From: JANNGZ01 sp031404155
GTDB taxonomy: Bacteria > Pseudomonadota > Gammaproteobacteria > Burkholderiales > Burkholderiaceae_C
Assembly: GCA_031404155.1 (NCBI GenBank)
Contig: JANNGZ010000190.1
Coordinates: 1 to 19,747, forward strand
DNA: 19,747 nt
Direction of reading: 5' to 3'
Positions 1 to 6,865 of the stretch are shown piece by piece (the stretch's first letter is position 1; each line of letters starts with the position of its first letter). The notes beneath the pieces were generated by a model. It saw only the letters and a program-made list of their open reading frames with translations, did not search any database and was not told where the DNA came from. The translations under genes were made by a program, and so were the position numbers.

Positions 1-1991
1 CGTTGACCACGTTTGCATCGCCGCGCCGGCTCGCAGTGCACTTGAGCGCGGTGGCCGCCAAAGCGGCGGACAAGTTGGTGCAGCAGAAGTTGATGCCGGT
101 CAGCGTCGCGCTCGACGCCAAGGGCGAGCCGACGCCGGCGCTGCTGAAAAAACTCGCGGCGCTGGGTGCCGACGCCGCGGTGCTGCCGCAGCTCCAACGT
201 GCGCCCGACGGCCCTTCGACCGGGCTCAGGACAGGCAAGGCCGAGGCGCTCTTCCTCGACAGTATCGTCAAGGGCGCGAGACTCGCCGAGGGCTTGCAGA
301 AGGCGCTCGAAGAGACGCTCCCCAAGCTGCCGATCCCGAAGGTGATGCAGTACCAGTTGGCCGACGGCTGGAGCAGCGTGAACTTCGTGCGCCCGGCGCA
401 TGGCCTGGTCGCGCTGCATGGCGCGGACGTGGTGCCGGTGTCGGTGCTCGGCCTGACCGCCGGCCGCAGCACACAAGGCCACCGCTTCGAAGCCTCGAAG
501 CCGAGCATCGAATTGCGCAGCGCCGACAGCTACGAGAGCCAACTCGAAAGCGAAGGCGCGGTGATCGCGAGCTTTGCCTTGCGCCGCGCCGAAATCGAGC
601 GCCAGCTCGCGGCCGCGGCGGCGAAGGAAGGCCTGACGCCGATCGACGACGACGCGCTGCTCGACGAGGTGACCGCGCTGGTCGAGCGGCCGAACGTGCT
701 CACCTGCACCTTCGAATCCGAGTTCCTCGAAGTGCCGCAGGAATGCCTGATCCTGACGATGAAGGCGAACCAGAAATATGTCCCGCTGCTCGACGCTTCG
801 GCCAGGCTGACCCACCAGTTCCTGGTCGTCAGCAACATCCGCCCCGCAGACCCGAGCGCGGTGATCGGCGGCAACGAACGGGTGGTGCGCCCGCGCCTGG
901 CCGACGCCAAGTTCTTCTTCGACCAGGACCGCAAGAAGACGCTCGCCTCGCGCGTGCCGGGCCTGGACAAGGTGGTCTACCACGGCAAGCTCGGCACGCA
1001 GGGTGAGCGGGTGGCGCGGGTGCGTGCGATTGCCAGAGCGATCGGCGCGCAACTCGGCGGCGAAGCGCTGGAGAAGAAGGCCGACCGCGCCGCGCTGCTC
1101 GCCAAAGCCGACCTGCTCACCGACATGGTCGGCGAGTTTCCCGAGCTGCAAGGGGTGATGGGCGGCTACTACGCGCGCCACGACGGCGAGGGCGAGGATG
1201 TCGCGACCGCGATCGAGGACCACTACAAGCCGCGCTTTGCGGGCGACAGCCTGGCGCGCAACGAGGTGGGCATCGTCGTCGCGCTGGCGGACAAGCTCGA
1301 AACCCTGGCCGGCCTGTTCGGCGTCGGCCAGGTGCCCACCGGCGACAAGGACCCGTTTGCGCTGCGCCGCCACGCGCTGGGTGTGATCCGAATGCTCGTC
1401 GAGCGCGAACTTCCGCTCTCGGTGCCGGCGCTGGTCGATGCGGCGCTCAGCGCGTTTGCAAGCGGGCACGCTGCCGCTCGGGAGCCGCTGAGCCATTTCC
1501 TGTACGAGCGCCTGGTCGGCTACCTTCGCGAACTCGGCTTCACCGCGCACGAGGTCGACGCGGTGATCGCGTTGCGCCCGCCGCGCTGGGCCGAGTTGCC
1601 GCAGCGCCTGGCCGCCGTGCGCGCGTTCGCCGCGCTGCCCGAATCCGCGTCGCTCGCCGCGGCCAACAAGCGCATCGCCAACATCTTGAAGAAGAGCGAG
1701 GCGCCGGCCCATGCCGCGCTCGATCTCGCGCTTTTGAAAGAGCCCGCCGAACAGCAGCTTCAGGCCGAACTGACGCGCATCGCGCCGCGGGCCGACCAGC
1801 TTTTCGACCAGGGCGACTACGCCGCCAGCCTGCGCGAACTGAGTGGCCTCAAGGAGCCGGTGGACGCCTTCTTCGACACCGTGATGGTCAATGCCGAGGA
1901 CCCCGCGCTGCGCGCCAACCGCCACGCGCTGCTGGCGCAACTGCATGCGGCAATGAACCGCGTGGCCGACCTGGCCAAGCTCGCGAACTGA
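1..1991 (+). CDS. glyS: Glycine--tRNA ligase beta subunit (5'-truncated by window edge)
   Basis: Beta subunit of the heterotetrameric (alpha2beta2) bacterial glycyl-tRNA synthetase, which charges tRNA-Gly in the cytoplasm; the beta chain carries the tRNA-binding parts and works with GlyQ. The reading frame is open from the first bases. The FASPRRLAVH segment near the left edge normally lies about 50 residues into the protein, so the real start is outside the window and the TTG at 3 is not a start. Other family landmarks are KLPIPKVMQY, the LLDEVTALVERPNVL block, the LADAKFFFDQDRK block, and the GDKDPFALRRHALGVIR segment near fragment residue 447, followed by an all-helical anticodon-binding C-terminus. 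Bases 213-236 add eight residues (PSTGLRTG) between a DG and KAEALFL, which looks like a translated short repeat. gmhB follows after 45 bases on the same strand. Identification is very secure. Confidence 0.97.
   Translation, partial: LTTFASPRRLAVHLSAVAAKAADKLVQQKLMPVSVALDAKGEPTPALLKKLAALGADAAVLPQLQRAPDGPSTGLRTGKAEALFLDSIVKGARLAEGLQKALEETLPKLPIPKVMQYQLADGWSSVNFVRPAHGLVALHGADVVPVSVLGLTAGRSTQGHRFEASKPSIELRSADSYESQLESEGAVIASFALRRAEIERQLAAAAAKEGLTPIDDDALLDEVTALVERPNVLTCTFESEFLEVPQECLILTMKANQKYVPLLDASARLTHQFLVVSNIRPADPSAVIGGNERVVRPRLADAKFFFDQDRKKTLASRVPGLDKVVYHGKLGTQGERVARVRAIARAIGAQLGGEALEKKADRAALLAKADLLTDMVGEFPELQGVMGGYYARHDGEGEDVATAIEDHYKPRFAGDSLARNEVGIVVALADKLETLAGLFGVGQVPTGDKDPFALRRHALGVIRMLVERELPLSVPALVDAALSAFASGHAAAREPLSHFLYERLVGYLRELGFTAHEVDAVIALRPPRWAELPQRLAAVRAFAALPESASLAAANKRIANILKKSEAPAHAALDLALLKEPAEQQLQAELTRIAPRADQLFDQGDYAASLRELSGLKEPVDAFFDTVMVNAEDPALRANRHALLAQLHAAMNRVADLAKLAN
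213..236 (+). repeat. Short dispersed-repeat-like segment translated inside glyS
   Basis: The 24 bases read as PSTGLRTG and sit exactly between DG and KAEALFL, which are adjacent or nearly so in other GlyS proteins as I remember them. The DNA (CTTCGACCGGGCTCAGGAC core) resembles the TTCGACAAGCTCAGGAC-type short repeats scattered in beta-proteobacterial genomes, whose translations (FDKLRTG, STGSGRTG and similar) turn up as in-frame insertions in proteins. The repeat identity is from memory; the extra residues are seen directly. Confidence 0.5.
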
Positions 1992-2036
1992 TCGCAGCGG
2001 CCACCCCCAGCACCGACAGCGGCGACACTCGGCACC

Positions 2037-2651
2037 ATGCAACCCGTCAAGCTCGTCATCCTCGGCCGCGACGGCATCCTGAATGTCTACCGCGACGACC
2101 ATGTCAAGGCGCCTGAGGAATGGCAGCCGGTGCCCGGTGCGCTGGAAGCGGTGGCGCGCATGAACCATGCCGCCTGGCATGTGGTGGTGGCCACCAACCA
2201 GTCGGGCATCGAGCGCGGCCTGATCGACATGGCCGCGCTCAACGCGGTGCATTTGCACATGATGAAGCTGCTGGCGGTGGCCGGCGGGCGCATCGACGCG
2301 GTGTTCTTCTGCCCGCACACACCCGAGGAACAATGCGACTGCCGCAAGCCGCTGCCGGGCATGATGAAACAGATCGGCCAGCGTTACGGCGCGCACCTGA
2401 ACGAGGTGCCGATGGTCTGCGACACCCTGCGCGACTTGCAGGCCGCGCAGGCCGCCGGCTGCGAGCCGCACTTGGTGCGCAGCGGGCGTGCCGGCATGCT
2501 CGACGAGGCGCATGTGCTGCCCTGGCTGGAGCAGGTGCCGAAGACCACGGTGCACCGCGACCTGGCCGCGTTCGCCGAGTTCCTGCTCCACCGCGAACGC
2601 GCGGCCAAGGGCCTGCCCGACAACGACTCGATGCCCGGAAGGCTCGCCTGA
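2037..2651 (+). CDS. gmhB: D-glycero-beta-D-manno-heptose-1,7-bisphosphate 7-phosphatase-like HAD protein (GmhB), variant nucleophile
   Basis: GmhB removes the 7-phosphate of heptose bisphosphate on the way to ADP-heptose for the LPS inner core. The 204-residue length and layout fit: HAD motif I region at residues 7-17, the ATNQSG motif with Thr53, the zinc-loop ligands Cys92, His94, Cys100 and Cys102 in CPHTPEEQCDC, the CRKPLPG motif with Lys104, and a VCDTLRD motif with Asp129 and Asp133. The odd point is motif I. Families normally read LDRDG with the first Asp as nucleophile; here it is LGRDG, so residue 10 is Gly (codon GGC, one base from GAC) while the second Asp (12) is kept. Either catalysis is altered or lost, or this is a lineage-specific variant. 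It starts at ATG 45 bases after glyS and overlaps the next gene at TGATG. Family identity is secure; activity is uncertain. Confidence 0.9.
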   Translation: MQPVKLVILGRDGILNVYRDDHVKAPEEWQPVPGALEAVARMNHAAWHVVVATNQSGIERGLIDMAALNAVHLHMMKLLAVAGGRIDAVFFCPHTPEEQCDCRKPLPGMMKQIGQRYGAHLNEVPMVCDTLRDLQAAQAAGCEPHLVRSGRAGMLDEAHVLPWLEQVPKTTVHRDLAAFAEFLLHRERAAKGLPDNDSMPGRLA

Positions 2652-3475
2652 TGCGCGCCGGCCCGCCTTTGGCGCTGCACTTGCGCCTCCTGTTTCGCCT
2701 GCGCTCGACGCTGTTCCTGCTTTGGCTCTTCATCACCGTCGTGCCCTGGGCGCTGGCGGTGGTGCTGGTCTCGGTGGTGCTGCGCGGCGACCGCCTCTAC
2801 TGGATGTGCGTCGGCTGGCTCAATGTGGCGATCTGGGGCGCACGGGTCATCTGCGGCGTGCGCCATCGCGTCCAGGGCATGGAGCATCTGCCCTCGGCCG
2901 ACAAACTTTCTCCGGTGATCCTCTGCCCGAAACACCAGTCCGCCTGGGAGACCTTCGCCTTCCCCGGCCTGATGGCGCACCCGCTGGCCTATGTGTTCAA
3001 GCGCGAGCTGCTCTACGTGCCGTTTTTCGGCTGGGCCATGGGCCGACTGGACATGATCCATATCGACCGCAGCAAGCGCAGCGAGGCCTGGAGCAAGGTG
3101 GCCGAACAGGGGCGCCTGCTGATGGCGCGTGGCATCTGGATCATCATGTTCCCCGAAGGCACCCGCACCCCGCGCGGCGCGCAGGGCCAGTACAAGGCCG
3201 GCGCGACGCGGCTGGCGATCGCCACCGGCACGCCGGTGGTGCCGATCGCGGTGACCTCGGCGCGCTGCTGGCCGCGCAAGAGTTTCATGCTGCGGCCGGG
3301 CGTGGTGGACATCTCGATCGGCCGGCCGATCTCGCCGCTGGGCCGCGAGCCCGACGAGCTGATGCGCGAGGTCGAGGCCTGGATCGAGGCCGAGATGCGG
3401 CGGCTGGACCCGCAGGCGTACACCGCTGAAGCTGCCGACAACGCCACGGTGGCGCCGGCGGCGCTGCGGCCCTGA
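2651..3475 (+). CDS. plsC: 1-acyl-sn-glycerol-3-phosphate acyltransferase (PlsC family)
   Basis: Membrane acyltransferase of the LPLAT family that converts lysophosphatidic acid to phosphatidic acid in phospholipid synthesis. The 274-residue product begins with a hydrophobic stretch (about residues 13-55, LRLLFRLRSTLFLLWLFITV onward) that should anchor it in the inner membrane. The catalytic motif is KHQSAWE with His95; the usual NHxxxxD ends in Glu100 here, a form I recall as common in beta/gamma-proteobacterial PlsC. The second signature FPEGTR is at residues 167-172, followed by the YKAGATRLAIATGTPVVPIAV block. The ATG at 2651 shares its A with the gmhB stop (TGATG), indicating translational coupling. 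A longer in-frame extension upstream is open but reads as a shadow of gmhB, so this start is preferred. A lysophospholipid acyltransferase of different specificity is possible. Confidence 0.92.
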   Translation: MRAGPPLALHLRLLFRLRSTLFLLWLFITVVPWALAVVLVSVVLRGDRLYWMCVGWLNVAIWGARVICGVRHRVQGMEHLPSADKLSPVILCPKHQSAWETFAFPGLMAHPLAYVFKRELLYVPFFGWAMGRLDMIHIDRSKRSEAWSKVAEQGRLLMARGIWIIMFPEGTRTPRGAQGQYKAGATRLAIATGTPVVPIAVTSARCWPRKSFMLRPGVVDISIGRPISPLGREPDELMREVEAWIEAEMRRLDPQAYTAEAADNATVAPAALRP

Positions 3476-3536
3476 GTGGCTGCGAGGCCTCGGATGCACC
3501 CGCGTGAGACCCCACGGTTCGGATCGGCGACGAACA

Positions 3537-4526
3537 ATGCCCACGCCTGACAGCCGCGACTTCGAGTTCATGCAGCTCTCGCTGTTCGGCGAGGCGATGG
3601 CGCTGCCACCCTGTGCGCCCGCCGTGCCGCGCGGCGCCAACCCGGGCCTCGTGGATTCAGGCGTCGGGCGCCGCGCCGTGCCGCCGGCGCCGCGCCAGCG
3701 CATCGAGTCCGTGGTGCCTGCGGCCGCCGCCGCGAGCCCGCTCGCGCCCCCGGAGACCCACCTGCCCAGCCTGCTGCGCCACCCGCGCGCCGAACGTGAA
3801 CTGCGCCTGAACGGGCACACCGTGGGCTACGCCTTCCGCCGCGCGCGCCGGCGCAGCATCGGCTTCGTGGTCAGCGCCGAAGGTTTGGCGGTGAGCGCGC
3901 CGCGCTGGGTCACGGTGGCCGAAGTCGAGTCGGTGCTGCAGGAAAAGTCGGGCTGGATCCTGCGCAAGCTGCAGGAGCAGCAGGAGCGCGCCCAGCGGCT
4001 GCGATCGCAGCGGGTGGAGTGGCGCGACGGCACCACGATTCCCTTTCTCGGCGAAACGGTGATCGTGGTGCTCGACCCGCGCGCCACCGGGGCGGTGCTC
4101 CATACGGACGCGAGCACCCTCCCCGGCGTGCCGCGCCTCACCTTGCATGTCGGCCTGCCGCATGGCGCTTCGGCGCAGCAGATCCGCGACGCGGTGCAGA
4201 GCTGGTTGCAACGCCAGGCGCGGCGTGTGTTCGAGGAGCGCTGCGCCCATTTCTCCCGCCAACTGGGGGTGCGCATGAAGCGCCTGTCGCTCAGCTCGGC
4301 CGCCACACGCTGGGGCAGTGCCAATGCCGACGGTTCGATCCGCCTCAACTGGCGCCTGATCCACTTTGCGCTGCCGACCATCGACTACGTGGTGGCCCAC
4401 GAACTCGCCCACCTGCGCGAAATGAACCACAGCGCTGCTTTCTGGGAGGTGGTGCGCTCGGTGGTACCCGACTACGAGGCCTCGCGCGGGCGCTTGAGCG
4501 ACGACGTGCTGCCGGTGTTCGACTGA
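3537..4526 (+). CDS. YgjP/WLM-type M48-like zinc metallopeptidase
   Basis: Soluble putative metallopeptidase of the YgjP (DUF45/WLM-like) family; substrate unknown. The zinc site is clear: HELAH at residues 288-292 and a third histidine at 298 in the REMNHSAAFW segment, the spacing typical of the family. The preceding SSAATRWGSANADGSIRLNWRLIHF block is also diagnostic. The first ~90 residues are Ala/Pro/Arg-rich and poorly conserved-looking. ATG 3537 is chosen; GTG 3504 and ATG 3570 (MQLSLFGE) are in-frame alternatives and no strong ribosome site decides between them. It lies 61 bases after plsC on the same strand, an arrangement with glyS and gmhB that I recall from other Burkholderiales. 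Function in the block is not evident. Confidence 0.85.
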   Translation: MPTPDSRDFEFMQLSLFGEAMALPPCAPAVPRGANPGLVDSGVGRRAVPPAPRQRIESVVPAAAAASPLAPPETHLPSLLRHPRAERELRLNGHTVGYAFRRARRRSIGFVVSAEGLAVSAPRWVTVAEVESVLQEKSGWILRKLQEQQERAQRLRSQRVEWRDGTTIPFLGETVIVVLDPRATGAVLHTDASTLPGVPRLTLHVGLPHGASAQQIRDAVQSWLQRQARRVFEERCAHFSRQLGVRMKRLSLSSAATRWGSANADGSIRLNWRLIHFALPTIDYVVAHELAHLREMNHSAAFWEVVRSVVPDYEASRGRLSDDVLPVFD

Positions 4527-4545
4527 TTTCGGCCGCTTGCGCAAT

Positions 4546-4561
4546 ACCCCCCGATGGGGGT
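4546..4561 (+). terminator. Possible weak hairpin terminator after the YgjP-type gene
   Basis: ACCCCC/GGGGGT arms with a CGAT loop form a 6-bp stem 20 bases after the stop codon. It is followed by GTGTGTCTCCCCCTT rather than a clean T tract, so intrinsic termination is only a possibility. Confidence 0.35.
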
Positions 4562-4696
4562 GTGTGTCTCCCCCTTCTTGAGGATCGCCGGCGCGGCTCG
4601 TGCTGCACACACTGGCGCCAGGCTGTCTACACGCAGGGGGCGCGCCGGAAGAGGAAACCGGCCGCCGCCGAAATCAGCGAGCGCTTGAAAGCAAGT

Positions 4697-4720
4697 GGCC
4701 CGTGGTGCAAACCACGGGCC
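4697..4720. terminator. Strong hairpin, probable terminator of the - strand unit
   Basis: GGCCCGTGGT and ACCACGGGCC are perfect 10-bp arms around a GCAA (GNRA-type) loop. On the + strand it is followed by CTTTGTCTTT, giving a reasonable U-rich tail; on the - strand it begins 9 bases past the TGA at 4730-4732 that closes one frame of the broken gene. It could end transcription from either direction and separates the two converging units. The rest of the 4527-4696 gap shows no gene I can support. Confidence 0.7.
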
Positions 4721-4729
4721 CTTTGTCTT

Positions 4730-5155
4730 TCAGGCGACGCCTTTCGTGGCCGGCCTCCGGCGAGGCGCTGTCCTGCCGCGTGCGGCGCTCGACCAGGCCG
4801 AACGAGCCCATGAACTGCACCATCGACTGCGGCCGCGGCAGCCGGCGCAATTCCTGTGCGAGCGAGCCCCCGTGCAGCAGCGGCAGCGCCATGCAGGCGC
4901 TGCCGCCGATCGACCGATCGACCAGACCCGGTGCGGCTTCACCAGCGCAGGGTCGTCGAACCGGGCGAGCCGGTTCGCGTCGTCGACAAATCGGTGCGGG
5001 CCCTGCGCGAAGGCCACCTCGGCATCGGCGAAGGGCGCCACGGCGTTACCCATCCGGTGGGCCAGCCCGAGCGGCATGTATTCGCGAGCCGATTTGTAGC
5101 CCCATGCGCCGCTGCGGCGTTGGGGGCGCTTCAGCGTGCCGTGGTGGGCGCAACC
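4730..5155 (-). pseudogene. Frameshifted gene remnant of unknown family downstream of the MBL-fold hydrolase
   Basis: Between the MBL-fold gene and the hairpin at 4697-4720, the - strand carries a coherent protein split over two frames. The first part contains RSGAWGYKSAREYMPLGLAH and runs through DPALVKPHRVWSIG. The second part runs ACMALPLLHGGSLAQELRRL into QSMVQFMGSFGLVERRT. The break falls at an 8-bp tandem duplication, CCGATCGA twice at 4906-4921 (+ strand). Deleting one copy restores one continuous reading, VWSIGGSACMALPLLHGG, across the joint. In the first frame there is no start codon before the coherent sequence begins, so the 5' end may also be lost; ATG at 5077 is the first candidate. 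The far end returns to the first frame's stop at 4730, suggesting a second lesion near the C-terminus. I do not recognise the family. Confidence 0.55.
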
Positions 5156-6217
5156 TCAGCGCGCGGCAAAGCGCCAGACGCCGTCGTCGCCGCGCCGGCG
5201 CGAGAGCTGCCCGTTCTGCCAAAGCAGGTGCAGGTGGGCAATGGCCTCGCCGAGCGCGAAGGTGGTCTGGTGCAGGTCGAGCTTGCGCTTGAACATCACG
5301 TCCAGCAGCTCGGCCGCATGGCAGGGCTTGGCGGCGCAGGCGCGCATCACCTCGGCCAGGCGCTCGTCGTGGTGGCTGCGCAATTGCGCGATGCGCCGGT
5401 GCAGCCCGGTGAAGGGTTTGCCATGCGAGGGCAGCACCAGCGTCTCGGCGGGCAGTGCGAGCAGCCGCTGCAGCGAGTCCAGGTACAGCGGCAGCGGGTT
5501 GGCCTCGGGCTCGGTGTCGAACACGCTCACGTTGGTGGAGATGCGCGGCAGCACCATGTCGCCGGTGATCAGCGTGCCGCCGGCGGCGTCATAAAGGCTG
5601 ATGTGCTCGGGTGCATGGCCGTAGCCCACCAGGCAGCGCCAAGGCCGCTCGCCGACCTGAACTTCCATGCCGTCCATCAGGCGGCGGAACTGCGCCGGCA
5701 CCTGCGGCACCATGCTGGAGTAGTAGTTCAAGCGCGCGCGCACCTTGGCCACCGAGTCGGGGTCGTTGAGGCCGTGGCTGGCGAAGAAGTCGGCCGCGCT
5801 GTCGCCGCCGAAGCCGGTGCTGGTCTGGCTGCCGATGCGCGCCATGTGGTAGTCGGTGGCGCTGACCCACAGGCGGCATTTCCAGCGCTCGGTCAGCCAG
5901 TGCGCCAGGCCGATATGGTCCGGGTGCATATGGGTGACGATCACCCGCAGCACCGGGAGGCCCTGCAGCGTGCTGGCGAACACCTGCTCCCACGCGTCGC
6001 GGGTGGTGTCGTTGGCGATGCCACAGTCGACGATCGCCCAGCCCGGGTTGCCGGCTTCGTCGTGGTCGCGCAGCAGCCACAGGTTGATATGGTCGAGCGC
6101 AAAGGGCAGCGCCATGCGCAGCCAGTGCACCCCCGGCGCCAGCTCGATCGTGCGGCCCGGCTCGGGCAGCGTGTCGCCAAGCAGGTAGTGCAGTTCGCTT
6201 TCCAGAGGGTTGGCCAT
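5156..6217 (-). CDS. MBL-fold metallo-hydrolase with C-terminal winged helix
   Basis: Metallo-beta-lactamase superfamily hydrolase of 353 residues, probably cytoplasmic and binuclear-zinc. The signature HMHPDH lies at residues 96-101; further ligands are His201 in GYGHAPEH and Asp220 in ITGDMVLP. The C-terminal ~70 residues (LDVMFKRKLDLHQTTFALGE onward) fit the small winged-helix domain seen in LACTB2-like members. Substrate is unknown; thioester or lactone hydrolysis is a reasonable guess because of the acyl-CoA genes nearby, but this is inference. The ATG at 6217 is preceded by GAAGG-type sequence at suitable spacing. It is divergent from the LiuR-like regulator across 47 bases containing a palindromic operator, so co-control by that regulator is likely. 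Confidence 0.9.
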   Translation of the reverse strand: MANPLESELHYLLGDTLPEPGRTIELAPGVHWLRMALPFALDHINLWLLRDHDEAGNPGWAIVDCGIANDTTRDAWEQVFASTLQGLPVLRVIVTHMHPDHIGLAHWLTERWKCRLWVSATDYHMARIGSQTSTGFGGDSAADFFASHGLNDPDSVAKVRARLNYYSSMVPQVPAQFRRLMDGMEVQVGERPWRCLVGYGHAPEHISLYDAAGGTLITGDMVLPRISTNVSVFDTEPEANPLPLYLDSLQRLLALPAETLVLPSHGKPFTGLHRRIAQLRSHHDERLAEVMRACAAKPCHAAELLDVMFKRKLDLHQTTFALGEAIAHLHLLWQNGQLSRRRGDDGVWRFAAR

Positions 6218-6229
6218 CGGCGCCTTCGC

Positions 6230-6251
6230 TTTACATTTACGTAAACGTCAA
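6230..6251. promoter_or_regulatory. Palindromic operator, probable LiuR-type binding site
   Basis: A 22-bp dyad centred between 6240 and 6241, with core ACATTTAC/GTAAACGT; 9 of 11 base pairs are symmetric. Its right half, read on the - strand, begins TTGACGTTTACG, close to the TTGACGTTTACGTAAACGTCAA-like motif I remember for LiuR regulators. It fills the gap between the divergent MBL-fold and MerR genes and ends 13 bases before the MerR ATG, suggesting autoregulation plus control of the hydrolase. Confidence 0.7.
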
Positions 6252-6264
6252 TCGAGTCTAGTTC

Positions 6265-6828
6265 ATGCCTGCCACCAAACGCCCCGCTGACGCACCGAGT
6301 GCGAGCCCGAACTCGGGTGCGAACTCGGGTGCGAACTCGGGTGCGAACACGGGTGCGAATACGGGTGCGAGCCCCGGTGCGCGGCCTGATGCGAGCCCGG
6401 GTGCAAGCGCGGTCGCGGGCACTGCCGCCGGCGCGAGCAAAACCTTCACGATCACCGAGCTGGCCAGGGAATTCGACATCACGCCCCGGGCAATCCGCTT
6501 CTACGAAGATGTGGGGCTGCTCGAACCCGCGCGGGCCGGCCGCAACCGCGTTTACACCCACCGCGAGCGCACGCGCCTGAAGCTCACGCTGCGCGGCAAG
6601 CGGCTGGGCTTGAGCCTGTCGGAAATCAAGCAGCTGGTCGACATGTACGACAGCGAGGCCGACACCGCGCCGCAACTGCAGGCCTTCATGGAGGTGCTGC
6701 GCCTGCACCGTGGGCAACTCGAGCAGCAGCTCGACGACATCCGCGTCATGCTGGCCGAGATCGCGCAGCACGAGGAGCGTTGCCGCAGCCTGCTGGTGGC
6801 CGCTGCGGGCAAGTCCCGACGCCGATGA
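6265..6828 (+). CDS. liuR: MerR-family regulator, LiuR-like, with repetitive N-terminal extension
   Basis: Transcription factor likely controlling leucine/isovalerate catabolism genes. The MerR winged helix-turn-helix spans about residues 59-130 (FTITELAREFDITPRAIRFY, then YTHRERTRLKLTLRGKRLGL), followed by a coiled-coil dimerisation helix (about 145-187). The RGKRLGLSLSEIKQLVDMYD wording is characteristic of LiuR-type proteins as I know them. The first ~58 residues are an unusual Gly/Ala/Asn/Ser/Thr/Pro tract encoded by a 12-bp tandem repeat; related regulators normally start a few residues before the HTH. ATG 6265 is the only ATG upstream of the HTH and lacks an evident Shine-Dalgarno. A palindromic site lies just upstream and liuA is 2.5 kb downstream. 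An alternative name is simply 'MerR-family regulator of acyl-CoA genes'. Confidence 0.82.
   Translation: MPATKRPADAPSASPNSGANSGANSGANTGANTGASPGARPDASPGASAVAGTAAGASKTFTITELAREFDITPRAIRFYEDVGLLEPARAGRNRVYTHRERTRLKLTLRGKRLGLSLSEIKQLVDMYDSEADTAPQLQAFMEVLRLHRGQLEQQLDDIRVMLAEIAQHEERCRSLLVAAAGKSRRR
6310..6405 (+). repeat. 12-bp coding minisatellite in the MerR regulator gene
   Basis: Eight consecutive 12-base units: AACTCGGGTGCG three times exactly, then AACACGGGTGCG, AATACGGGTGCG, AGCCCCGGTGCG, CGGCCTGATGCG and AGCCCGGGTGCA. Units decay towards the 3' end, and each encodes a four-residue block of the (N/S)-x-G-A type. Because the unit is a multiple of three, copy-number change would keep the reading frame. 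Confidence 0.9.
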
Positions 6829-6865
6829 GGCCTTGAGCGCGCCGGGCCGCCGGCACAATCGCGGC

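Noticed and set aside
3..5. TTG at base 3 as a glyS start
   Set aside because: The segment after it normally lies about 50 residues into GlyS, so the gene simply enters from outside the window.
2933..2950. PlsC motif ends in Glu (HxxxxE) instead of Asp
   Set aside because: I recall this form as usual in related PlsC proteins, so it is not reported as an anomaly.
4856..6244. 462-codon + strand frame opposite the MBL-fold gene
   Set aside because: No recognisable motif; the - strand shows HMHPDH and all other ligands.
6299..6580. Arg/Val-Arg repeat frame (RTRVRTRV) over the minisatellite
   Set aside because: It is the out-of-frame reading of the 12-bp repeat in the MerR gene; only that frame continues into a real HTH domain.
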